A stretch of 6,390 nt of DNA from Deltaproteobacteria bacterium (GTDB lineage Bacteria; Desulfobacterota; DSM-4660; Desulfatiglandales; Desulfatiglandaceae), in NCBI GenBank assembly GCA_018644785.1, contig JABGPV010000279.1, forward strand, positions 1 to 6,390, written 5' to 3'. Numbering within the stretch: position 1 is the first letter of the stretch; every line of letters starts with the position of its first letter. The position numbers were made by a program, and so were the translations under genes. The notes under the pieces were generated by a model, which was not told the DNA's origin, ran no database searches, and saw nothing but the letters and a program-made list of their open reading frames with translations. Positions 1 to 6,086 of the stretch are shown piece by piece.

Positions 1-388
1 AGATGGTGCCGAAGGGCTTGTTCAGCATCAGATAATGTTTTTGAGGGGGTAATGGAATTTTTTGTCCGTCCACACGAATGTCGTCTTTCCCCCAGAATGC
101 TGTTGTGCCAAGTGCTTTGACCGGTTTTCCGTTAACCATGATTCGGCCGGAGAGTATCCATTGATCGGCTTTTCGTCTCGATGTTAACCCCGCTGAAGAC
201 AATATGCGGTTGAGCCGCCAGGGTTCTTCAGGATTGAAGGGCTTTTCGGGACGTGAAAGGGGGGTGAATGAGGTTTCCTTTTCAGAACTCGGAATCTGTG
301 CTCCCGGTTTCTGTTTTGACCGCGTCTTCCTGAACGGTTGATGCCGCCGGGGTTTCGTTTTTGTGGGTCTGGGTCGCTTGCGCTTCAC
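1..388 (-). CDS. rluB: Ribosomal large-subunit pseudouridine synthase, RluB/RsuA family (partial: N-terminal 129 codons)
   Basis: The reading frame runs off the left edge of the window. After a strongly basic tail (14 K/R and no acidic residue among the first 28) comes an S4 RNA-binding domain at about residues 58-105, with RLNRILSSAGLTSRRKAD and the GRIMVNGKPV turn. The family entry motif YLMLNKPFGTI follows at 119-129. The catalytic Asp (GRLDxxTxGL block) lies outside the window. RluB-type enzymes isomerise a uridine in 23S rRNA helix 89, and RsuA/RluE/RluF relatives share this start, so the substrate is inferred partly from the scpA-scpB-rluB order. The start is a GTG at 388-386, the only ATG, GTG or TTG in this frame between an upstream TAA and the S4 domain. 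An AAAGGAG lies 10 nt before it. The first 107 nt overlap the end of scpB in another frame. Confidence 0.87.
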   Translation of the reverse strand, partial: MKRKRPRPTKTKPRRHQPFRKTRSKQKPGAQIPSSEKETSFTPLSRPEKPFNPEEPWRLNRILSSAGLTSRRKADQWILSGRIMVNGKPVKALGTTAFWGKDDIRVDGQKIPLPPQKHYLMLNKPFGTI

Positions 389-911
389 CGATTCCGAACT
401 CCTTTATCTCTTTTAGTTTGGGAAGGGATTCAAGACTATGGAGATCGAAGACTTCCAGAAACTTCCGGGTTGTGCCATAGATCAACGGCCGGCCGGGAAG
501 GTTCTTTCGGCCCATAATCCGAATCAGGTTCTTTTCCAGGAGTGTTCTCAGAATTCCGCCGGTATCCACACCCCTGAATTGTTCGATCTCCTGTCGAATC
601 ACCGGTTGTTTGTAGGCGATGATCGCCAGGGTTTCCATGGCGGCAGTGGATAATCTGGCGGCAGACCGCTTTGTCATCCGGAGCACATGGGGGGCATAAT
701 CCGGCTTTGTCCTGATTTGATACCCTTCGGCCACCTCTTTGAGGGCAAAGCTCCGGTCCATGGCGTCATATTCATGCCTGAGCGTCTCCAGTGCTTCCTC
801 AATCTCAGGTAATCCTGTGTCAGGCAGACACCCTTGAATATCGCGGACCCGCAACGGCTTATCAGTGGCAAACAAAAGGGATTCAATAATTAATTTAAGC
901 TGTTTTTCCAT
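282..911 (-). CDS. scpB: Segregation and condensation protein ScpB
   Basis: ScpB is the winged-helix subunit that dimerises and binds the kleisin ScpA in the SMC-ScpAB chromosome-organising complex, in the cytoplasm on the nucleoid. The 209-aa protein begins MEKQLKLIIESLLFATDKPL, the usual opening of the first winged helix. The second carries the family signature from about residue 91: METLAIIAYKQPV, then RGVDTGG and LPGRPLIYGTT. The last 35 or so residues are polar and low-complexity and overlap rluB. A start 12 codons upstream (947, Met-Met) is possible. I chose the ATG at 911-909 because it matches the family start, has an AGGGG/GAGG purine stretch just upstream, and gives only a 17-bp overlap with scpA. 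The overlap suggests translational coupling. Confidence 0.95.
   Translation of the reverse strand: MEKQLKLIIESLLFATDKPLRVRDIQGCLPDTGLPEIEEALETLRHEYDAMDRSFALKEVAEGYQIRTKPDYAPHVLRMTKRSAARLSTAAMETLAIIAYKQPVIRQEIEQFRGVDTGGILRTLLEKNLIRIMGRKNLPGRPLIYGTTRKFLEVFDLHSLESLPKLKEIKEFGIGEAQATQTHKNETPAASTVQEDAVKTETGSTDSEF
399..405 (-). promoter_or_regulatory. Shine-Dalgarno of rluB inside scpB
   Basis: AAAGGAG on the minus strand lies 10 nt before the GTG at 388. It sits within scpB codons for Lys-Glu around residue 170. It decides the rluB start, because no other start codon exists upstream of the S4 domain. The spacing is slightly long but workable. Confidence 0.6.
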
Positions 912-1650
912 CCTCGCCCCTGTAAACGGATGGATTGCCTTCATCAAAGCAGGCCGAAAGCCGGATCCGGCTCTGTTGAGAAGGCTGAAAAACCTTAATC
1001 AAGCCCATATGGACCAGTTCCAGAAGGGCAAGAAAGGTGACCACCAATTCCGATATATCCTGGTTTCCTGCAAAGATTTCTTCAAAAAAAATATCGGGTT
1101 TTTCTCTCAGCAGGGCAATAATGCTCTCGACTTTATCCTTCACCGACCACTTTTCCAGGGAAACCGTGAGATTCCCAGGGTCCTCCCCAAGGGACACCAC
1201 ACGACGGAATGCATCTATCAGTTGAAAGAGGGTCACATCCGGTTTCGGCATCATATCCGGATATTCATCAAAAGAGGTGGCATCCCCTCTGGCAAAGACA
1301 TCTCTGCCCAGAATTTCCCGCTCTGAAAGTTCTTGTGCCATTTCCTTGAGCTGCATGTATTCCAGAAGCGGTCTGGTAATTTCAAGGCGGGGGTCTTCCT
1401 CTTCATCCCCTTCATTTCGGCCCGGCAGCAGCATTCTGGATTTAATGTGAATGAGCGTGGACGCCATTACCAGGAAATCTCCGGCAATGCTCATTTCCAG
1501 GGATTTCATCAGCTCCAGGTAATCAAGATACTGGTCCGTGATGCTTGAAATGGGGATGTCAAATATATCCACCTCATTTTTGTGAATCAGGTGAAGTAAA
1601 AGGTCCAGGGGACCCTCGAACATTTCCAATTTGACTTTGTAGTCCATCAC
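895..1650 (-). CDS. scpA: Segregation and condensation protein ScpA (bacterial kleisin)
   Basis: ScpA is the kleisin that bridges the SMC ATPase heads and recruits ScpB. At 251 aa it has a typical length. The N-terminal kleisin helix bundle is clear: FEGPLDLLLHLI at residues 11-22, then NEVDIFDIPI, and AGDFLVMASTLIHIKSRMLLP at 56-76. An acidic linker with EGDEEEDP follows. The C-terminal winged helix that contacts the SMC cap lies at about 170-231, with VTFLALLELVHMGLIKVFQ. The frame opens with GTG (1650) immediately followed by ATG (1647). Neither has a well-spaced Shine-Dalgarno, only a GGAG that touches the start. Expression may therefore depend on coupling to trpS, whose stop is 19 bp upstream. 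The 3' end overlaps scpB by 17 bp. Confidence 0.96.
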   Translation of the reverse strand: MMDYKVKLEMFEGPLDLLLHLIHKNEVDIFDIPISSITDQYLDYLELMKSLEMSIAGDFLVMASTLIHIKSRMLLPGRNEGDEEEDPRLEITRPLLEYMQLKEMAQELSEREILGRDVFARGDATSFDEYPDMMPKPDVTLFQLIDAFRRVVSLGEDPGNLTVSLEKWSVKDKVESIIALLREKPDIFFEEIFAGNQDISELVVTFLALLELVHMGLIKVFQPSQQSRIRLSACFDEGNPSVYRGEDGKTA

Positions 1651-1669
1651 TCCGATTTATTGTTAAGGG

Positions 1670-2653
1670 TTAGATTTTGACTGCCTCCCTTACCTGGTTC
1701 ATGGTCTCCCTGGCAATGGAACGGGCGTGGTCATTGCCGTCGTTTATGATTTCTTTGACTTTGTCCAACTGGCTTTCCAGCTCTTTTCTTTTGGCCTTTA
1801 TGGGAGCGAGTCCTTCTTTGAGGCCTTCGGCCATCATTTTTTTACATTGGACACACCCGATTTCAGCCGATTTGCACCCTTCCTTAATTTCTTCGCAGGT
1901 GTTTTCGTCGGTGTAGATTTCATGGAAGGAAAAAACGTTACAGATTTCCGGATCTCCCGGGTCTGTTTTCCGTGCCCGCTGGGGATCCGTAATCATCTGC
2001 CCGACCTTATTGTCAATTTCCTTGTCCGTATCCGTGAGGAAAATGGCATTGCCGTAGCTTTTGCTCATTTTTCGACGGTCCGTGCCCAGAATTTTTGATG
2101 TGGGTGTTAACAGAACCTTGGGGACGGGAAATATGTCGCCGTATATATGGTTGAACCGCCTGGCAATTTCCCGTGTCAACTCCACATGGGGCGCCTGGTC
2201 TTCTCCCACCGGAACCCCGATGGCTTTGTACATCAATATATCCGCAGCCTGAAGCACCGGATAGCCTAAGAAACCATAGGTGAAAATATCCTTGTGGCTC
2301 AGTTCCTTCAGCTGTTCCTTGTAGGTGGGATTTCGCTCCAGCCAGGGCAGCGGGGTCAGCATGGAAAAGAGCAGATAGAGCTCCGCATGTTCTTTGATAT
2401 CAGACTGAATAAAAAATGTGGATTGTTCAGGGTCAAGTCCCACGGAAATCCAATCCATGATAATTTCATAGGTGCTTTCTTTGATGATTTCCGTATTGGC
2501 ATAGTCACTGGTCAGCGCATGCCAGTCTGCGATAAAATAGAAACACTGAAACTCTTCCTGAAGCTTTTTCCAGTTAAGCAGAGCACCGCGCAAATGTCCG
2601 AGATGTAGTTTGCCGGTGGGTCTCATGCCGCTTACGATTTTCCCTTTTGCCAT
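1670..2653 (-). CDS. trpS: Tryptophanyl-tRNA synthetase with a putative [4Fe-4S] cysteine motif
   Basis: This class Ic synthetase charges tRNA-Trp in the cytoplasm. The 327-aa protein is of normal length. It shows the N-terminal MRPTGKLHLGH (HIGH motif at 17-20), the GEDQAPHVELTREIARRFN tryptophan/ATP pocket around 150-168, and KMSKS at 195-199. The C-terminal half adds Cys238, Cys260, Cys267 and Cys270, with a further Cys253 between. The spacing C-x21-C-x6-C-x2-C is one residue off the C-x22-C-x6-C-x2-C set that binds a 4Fe-4S cluster near the anticodon-binding part of Thermotoga maritima TrpRS. Cluster binding here is inference. The ATG at 2653 starts the usual MAKGKIVSGMRPTG opening. Purine stretches AAGGGG and AGAGGG lie upstream, but neither is ideally spaced. 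It heads the tight trpS-scpA-scpB-rluB cluster. Confidence 0.97.
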   Translation of the reverse strand: MAKGKIVSGMRPTGKLHLGHLRGALLNWKKLQEEFQCFYFIADWHALTSDYANTEIIKESTYEIIMDWISVGLDPEQSTFFIQSDIKEHAELYLLFSMLTPLPWLERNPTYKEQLKELSHKDIFTYGFLGYPVLQAADILMYKAIGVPVGEDQAPHVELTREIARRFNHIYGDIFPVPKVLLTPTSKILGTDRRKMSKSYGNAIFLTDTDKEIDNKVGQMITDPQRARKTDPGDPEICNVFSFHEIYTDENTCEEIKEGCKSAEIGCVQCKKMMAEGLKEGLAPIKAKRKELESQLDKVKEIINDGNDHARSIARETMNQVREAVKI

Positions 2654-2710
2654 TCCCTCTTGTTCCCCTTTCCGTAAAAGTGATCTAAAGTGTCTAACGC
2701 GGCAAGCCGC

Positions 2711-2752
2711 AGTTTAAAGTTTAAAGTTTAATGTTTAAAGTTTTAGGTTTTT
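2711..2752. repeat. Tandem 7-bp repeat, consensus AGTTTAA
   Basis: Read on the plus strand there are three exact AGTTTAA units (2711-2731), then TGTTTAA, AGTTTTA and GGTTTTT, so about six units that decay to the right. The array lies in the gene-free gap between trpS and the nucleotidyltransferase gene. A short perfect inverted repeat, GCGGC-AA-GCCGC (2699-2710), directly abuts it on the trpS side. Any role is unknown. Confidence 0.85.
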
Positions 2753-2828
2753 CAGTCAATGAACTTCTTGTTTTTTGTGACAGAAAACCAGGTGATAAGG
2801 CCCTAAAGTTGATGTTTGGTTTCTATTC

Positions 2829-2863
2829 GATGTTGGATGTTGGACGTTCGATGTTCGACGTTC
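2829..2863. repeat. Tandem 7-bp repeat, consensus GAYGTTS
   Basis: Five consecutive heptamers read on the plus strand: GATGTTG, GATGTTG, GACGTTC, GATGTTC, GACGTTC. The array touches the 3' end of the nucleotidyltransferase tail frame, so its TGA stop (2864-2862) lies at the array edge. It has the same unit length as the AGTTTAA array 77 bp away but a different sequence. The 77 bp between the arrays (2753-2828) show no gene or clear terminator. Confidence 0.85.
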
Positions 2864-3080
2864 ATCTTTTTGACCTCAGGTCTCCAAATTCCTGTTTGAC
2901 AAGCGCAATTTCATCTTCCTTTTTCTGTGTCAGCTGATTCATTCGGGCTTCCAGGAGCCTTTCAAAAATTTCTCTGAAGATGGGTCCCGATGTGAACCCC
3001 ATCCTTAACAGATCATCACCGTTGAGGCGAATCTTTTTTCCTTTCAACTGTGTGAAAAAATGGGAGATCAAACGCTTCAT
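2862..3080 (-). CDS. C-terminal tail domain of the tRNA nucleotidyltransferase, in the -1 frame
   Basis: This 72-residue frame is not a free-standing family. It reads like the tail of class II tRNA nucleotidyltransferases: ISHFFTQLKG, then LNGDDLLRMGFTSGPIFREI and LLEARMNQ, with the acidic EDEIALVKQEF end. The corresponding region in Desulfobacterota and other homologues is contiguous with the preceding domains. Its ATG (3080-3078) overlaps the TGA of the 820-aa frame as ATGA. It could therefore be translated by re-initiation, with only a weak AAGAGCGG ribosome-binding stretch. It could equally be the C-terminal part of one long protein made by a -1 frameshift at 3086-3092. The second reading joins ...AKAKK directly to ER-MKRLISHFF, giving about 892 aa, and needs no gap. 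The frame carries no other damage, which argues against an old pseudogene. Confidence 0.75.
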   Translation of the reverse strand: MKRLISHFFTQLKGKKIRLNGDDLLRMGFTSGPIFREIFERLLEARMNQLTQKKEDEIALVKQEFGDLRSKR

Positions 3081-5539
3081 CCGCTCTTTTTTGCTTTTGC
3101 CATCAAATACAGCAGCATTTCCGTATCATGGGATCTGAGTATGGCAAAGAGCTCATAGTCAGTTCCGTCGAATCTGAAAAGGGTATTCATGAGTTGTTGT
3201 TCCGCCATGCCCCGGGGGGAGAGGCATTCGGCCCCTATCTCATGGGTTAATCTCCTGAAAATATCCGTGTCAATTCCGCTGGTGAGCCCATACCAGTAGA
3301 CCTTCCATTCTGTTATGGGTTCTTCCAGAAAAAGGAGATGATACCAGGCGATGACTTCAGTAATTTCTTCGAGCAGGCTTTTGATGGCATCATTCAGATC
3401 GAGATGGGGAGATGCAAATTTCAGAAGATTAAATTCCTTCAGCCGCACGAGGGTACTGATGGGATCTTCTTCCTTGAGGATGAGTTTCAGCTCCCCCAGA
3501 ATCCTGCGTGATGCCAGGCTGTCGGTCCAATCCATTTTTGCAGCGGTTTTTATGAGGGCAAGGGTCAGTTTTCCAATGGTAAAGCCGAACCGTTGTTCAA
3601 ATCGTATGGCCCGGAACATGCGCGTGGGATCTTCCACAAAGCTTAAGTTATGCAGGACCCGCAGCGCTTTGTCCTTGATATCCTTCTGAGCGCTAAAATA
3701 GTCGATGAGGGTGCCGAAAGACCGTTTGCTTAAACTGACGGCCAACGTGTTCACTGTGAAATCCCGGCGATACAGATCCAGTTTCAATGAGCTTGTTTCA
3801 ACGATGGGTGGTGCTCCCGGGGACTTATAATATTCAATCCTTGCAGTGGCCACATCCACCTTGAATCGGTCTTTGAAAATCAGCACAGCGGTACCGAATT
3901 TCTGGTGGCTTCGCACTCGGACCGGATGTTCTTTGGCAAATTCACGCGCAAACTTGATACCGTTTCCCTCAATGACGATATCCACATCCAGGTTGTCAAA
4001 TTTCAGAAAGATGTCCCTGACCAACCCGCCCACAAGATAGATGCCGTATCCGAGAGAATCGGCAACGTCCCCGAGTTCTCTTAAAAGGGTGACCACCCTT
4101 TTTGGCAGCCGTTCTTTGAGCATTCCGGAAAGATTCCGTTTTCGGACCACCGAACCACCTTTCTTGCTGTCCTGGAGGGCATCGGGGACCAGCGGGTTTC
4201 CCACCAGGATGTTCAGAAGATCCGTTCGGGTGATAACCCCTTTTACCTGCTTGTTTTCAACCACCGGAAGGATTCTCAGCCTGCCGCGAATAATCAGATC
4301 CTGGATTTGTTTGAGGGGTGCATCCGGATGAACGGTGGCGAATTCAATGTTCATGTAGTCGCACACGTTTCGGTCTCCGAGTCCGAGGTAAGCCGCTTTT
4401 TCAACAATCTGACGGGTGACGTAACCGGAGAGGCCGTCATCATCCATCACCATCAGTACATTGATGTTGTAACGGGTCATGTAATCGGCCGCTTTGTCAA
4501 CGCTGTCTGCCGGACGAATTCCGATGACCGGCGAAGACATCATGTCCCTGGCATTTCCGCTTTGCCCGATACGGCTGTACAAAAGGGCATCCAGTGACCG
4601 TTCCACCTGGATCAATGTCTGGTCTTTGATGGTTGCCGAGGCCGCCTCCGGATGTCCGCCCCCGCCGAATGCGCTGGCAATCTCCGCTGCATCCACGGTG
4701 TCGACCCGGCTTCGGGCCACCAGGAAAATGCGGTTTTCCATCTGGGCCAGCGCAAAGACCACCTTCAGGCTCTCCATTTCCATGAAGCGGTGTACCAGAA
4801 CAGCGAAGTCCGGTACAAATTCATCCGTGATGACCTTGCTGATGACAATTTCAGTCCCGTTAATCATCCGGGTGGTGGCCGATTGTATCAGGTCATTGAG
4901 CAGCCAGAGGTTCTCGGTGGTCAGCTCACGGGTCAGCATGTCCGAGATAACATTGTGGTCGGCGCCCTGGGCGGCAAGCCAGGCCGCCGCGTCATAGTCC
5001 TGGCTGGTGGTGGAAGAGAACGTAAAGCTTCCCGTATCTTCGTGAATCCCCAGACACATGACAGTGGCCTCTTCCGGGGAAACAGGGATATGCCTTTTTC
5101 GAATAATGTCAATCATCAATGCCGTGTTCGAGCCGATTTTACGGATGACTTCCAGCTGGCCGTGTACGTCGTCCGAGGCAGCGGGGTGATGGTCGTATAT
5201 GTGGATTTCCACATCTTCGCGATCCGCCAGGCGGGCAAAGTCTCCGATACGGCCCTTTTGACGGGTGTCCACCAGAATCAGCCGTTTGACGGCATCGATG
5301 TCGATTTTTTTTACTTTGGTGATATTCAGGAGGTAGAAGGTGGAATTCAGAAAAAAATTTCTGAGATTTTTTTCCTGAGAGCCGGGAAAAGCTAAAGATG
5401 CTTCAGGATAGAGTTTGCTGGCGGCCAACATGGAGGAGAGGGCGTCAAAATCGGCGTTGACATGGGTCGTAATGACCTCTGCATGAACTTCCTGAAACTT
5501 TCTCTTCCTCTGTTGTCGCGTTCTCGTGGTCTCAGACAC
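3077..5539 (-). CDS. Multidomain tRNA nucleotidyltransferase / poly(A) polymerase family protein (DHH-DHHA1-CBS2-NTase)
   Basis: The N-terminal DHH phosphoesterase domain appears intact: HVNADFD at 26-32, LVDT with D91, DHH at 116-118, and HEDTG at 166-170. DHHA1 follows, with FGGGGHPEAA at 291-300. Two CBS domains lie at about 331-385 and 392-445. The class II nucleotidyltransferase head has LVGGLVRD (502-509) with catalytic D518 and D520, RRDFTVN (591-597) and EDPTRMFRAIRF (636-647). Such heads add C, A or CCA to tRNA 3' ends, or poly(A). Geobacter has separate C-adding, A-adding and polyadenylating enzymes, so the exact activity is open. The DHH part suggests a phosphodiesterase activity of unknown substrate, and CBS pairs often bind adenine nucleotides. 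The start is GTG (5539-5537), preceded by AGGAAAGG. The frame ends in TGA two codons after an A_AAA_AAG heptamer, and the expected tail domain continues in the -1 frame. Confidence 0.93.
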   Translation of the reverse strand: MSETTRTRQQRKRKFQEVHAEVITTHVNADFDALSSMLAASKLYPEASLAFPGSQEKNLRNFFLNSTFYLLNITKVKKIDIDAVKRLILVDTRQKGRIGDFARLADREDVEIHIYDHHPAASDDVHGQLEVIRKIGSNTALMIDIIRKRHIPVSPEEATVMCLGIHEDTGSFTFSSTTSQDYDAAAWLAAQGADHNVISDMLTRELTTENLWLLNDLIQSATTRMINGTEIVISKVITDEFVPDFAVLVHRFMEMESLKVVFALAQMENRIFLVARSRVDTVDAAEIASAFGGGGHPEAASATIKDQTLIQVERSLDALLYSRIGQSGNARDMMSSPVIGIRPADSVDKAADYMTRYNINVLMVMDDDGLSGYVTRQIVEKAAYLGLGDRNVCDYMNIEFATVHPDAPLKQIQDLIIRGRLRILPVVENKQVKGVITRTDLLNILVGNPLVPDALQDSKKGGSVVRKRNLSGMLKERLPKRVVTLLRELGDVADSLGYGIYLVGGLVRDIFLKFDNLDVDIVIEGNGIKFAREFAKEHPVRVRSHQKFGTAVLIFKDRFKVDVATARIEYYKSPGAPPIVETSSLKLDLYRRDFTVNTLAVSLSKRSFGTLIDYFSAQKDIKDKALRVLHNLSFVEDPTRMFRAIRFEQRFGFTIGKLTLALIKTAAKMDWTDSLASRRILGELKLILKEEDPISTLVRLKEFNLLKFASPHLDLNDAIKSLLEEITEVIAWYHLLFLEEPITEWKVYWYGLTSGIDTDIFRRLTHEIGAECLSPRGMAEQQLMNTLFRFDGTDYELFAILRSHDTEMLLYLMAKAKKSG
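3086..3092 (-). other. Putative -1 ribosomal frameshift site A_AAA_AAG
   Basis: On the minus strand the zero-frame codons are GCA AAA AAG AGC GGA TGA, so the heptamer A_AAA_AAG sits exactly in the X_XXY_YYZ register. A -1 slip reads on as GAG CGG ATG AAG and enters the tail-domain frame without a stop. This heptamer and its immediate context match the slippery site of E. coli dnaX. I see no obvious downstream hairpin or upstream anti-SD stimulator by eye, so efficiency cannot be judged. Confidence 0.55.
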
Positions 5540-5636
5540 GGAGCCTTTCCTATGACAAGGGACAGCTTTTACCTTTCAGAGTTCCGCACGCCTGTTCCTG
5601 TTAAATGATCAGCCTGGTAATCGGGGGATAGGGATA

Positions 5637-6002
5637 CTACAGCCCCTTCAACTTTTCTTCGCTTTCCTGGCTTTTTTTGCAGTTGATACACAGGGTGGTG
5701 ACCGGGCGTGCGTTCAGTCGTTGCTCTGAAATGTCCTCGCCACATTCTTCGCAGATGCCGAAAGTTCTGTTCTCAATTCTGCTCAAGGCCTCTTTTATTT
5801 TTACAATCAGTTTTCTTTCCCTGTCCCTGATTCTCAGCGTGAAATTTCTCTCTGATTCCAGTGTGGCCCTGTCTGTGGGGTCGGCATAGTTATCCCGATG
5901 GTCTGTCATACCGCTGACGGTCTTCGTGGCTTCGTCAAGGAGTCCATCTAACCTTTTTTCAAGAAAACCTTTGAAATATTCCAGATCTTTTTTGTTTAAC
6001 AT
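5637..6002 (-). CDS. dksA: DksA/TraR family RNA polymerase-binding transcription factor
   Basis: DksA-type proteins insert a coiled-coil tip into the secondary channel of RNA polymerase and, with ppGpp, retune rRNA and amino-acid promoters. The 121-aa protein starts MLNKKDLEYFKGFLEKRL. It has a coiled-coil hairpin with the tip YADPTDRAT (Asp41, Asp44, Ala46), matching the DxxDxA tip of E. coli DksA. The second helix RIRDRERKLIVKIKEAL follows, then a four-cysteine zinc finger with C84-x2-C87 and C105-x2-C108. It is shorter than E. coli DksA (151 aa), mainly at the N-terminus, so it may be a DksA-like paralogue. I chose the ATG at 6002 over the one at 6014 because GGAGAG lies upstream at good spacing, while the 6014 start has no ribosome-binding site. 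It is divergent from the thioredoxin-like gene. The gap to the nucleotidyltransferase start is 97 bp. Confidence 0.92.
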   Translation of the reverse strand: MLNKKDLEYFKGFLEKRLDGLLDEATKTVSGMTDHRDNYADPTDRATLESERNFTLRIRDRERKLIVKIKEALSRIENRTFGICEECGEDISEQRLNARPVTTLCINCKKSQESEEKLKGL

Positions 6003-6006
6003 GATT

Positions 6007-6012
6007 CTCTCC
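6007..6012 (-). promoter_or_regulatory. Shine-Dalgarno of dksA
   Basis: GGAGAG on the minus strand, with GGAG 6 nt from the ATG at 6002-6000. It overlaps the alternative upstream ATG (6014), which argues that the inner ATG is the true start. Confidence 0.65.
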
Positions 6013-6086
6013 ATCCAAAAGACAAGAAATTAGCGATCTTTCCCCTATCACCATTTCGTAATAATGTAAACTCCGATTTTTTAGGT

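Noticed and set aside
912..947. Upstream Met-Met start giving ScpB 221 residues
   Set aside because: The 12 extra residues do not resemble the family start, there is no Shine-Dalgarno, and the overlap with scpA would grow to 53 bp.
865..1326. 153-codon plus-strand open frame antisense to scpA and the start of scpB
   Set aside because: It shows no family features and lies opposite clear ScpA motifs. It is treated as a shadow frame.
2699..2710. GCGGC-AA-GCCGC perfect inverted repeat upstream of trpS
   Set aside because: The 2-nt loop is too small for a stable hairpin and no T tract follows. It could be a protein-binding site or part of the repeat, but nothing supports a specific call.
2866..2882. 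GACC-TCA-GGTC inverted repeat next to a T run, resembling a terminator
   Set aside because: The T run precedes the stem on the plus strand, and on the minus strand the stem is followed by A residues inside coding sequence, so it cannot be an intrinsic terminator for either direction.
2731..2937. Plus-strand open frame of 68 codons across the repeat gap
   Set aside because: It is built largely from the heptamer repeats and the antisense of the tail domain, with no ribosome-binding site.
5348..5363. A/T-rich palindrome and two 7-nt homopolymers in the DHH coding region, including further X_XXY_YYZ-like heptamers
   Set aside because: The main frame continues with conserved sequence through them, and I saw no family sequence in a shifted frame, so no frameshift is needed here.
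4652..5395. 247-codon open frame on the plus strand, antisense to the DHH domain
   Set aside because: It has no recognisable domain, and the opposite strand encodes a full set of conserved DHH motifs, so this is a shadow frame.
6042..6070. TTTACA followed 17 nt later by TAGGGG on the minus strand as a dksA promoter
   Set aside because: The -10 match is poor, and no better pair was found in the gap, so no promoter is called.
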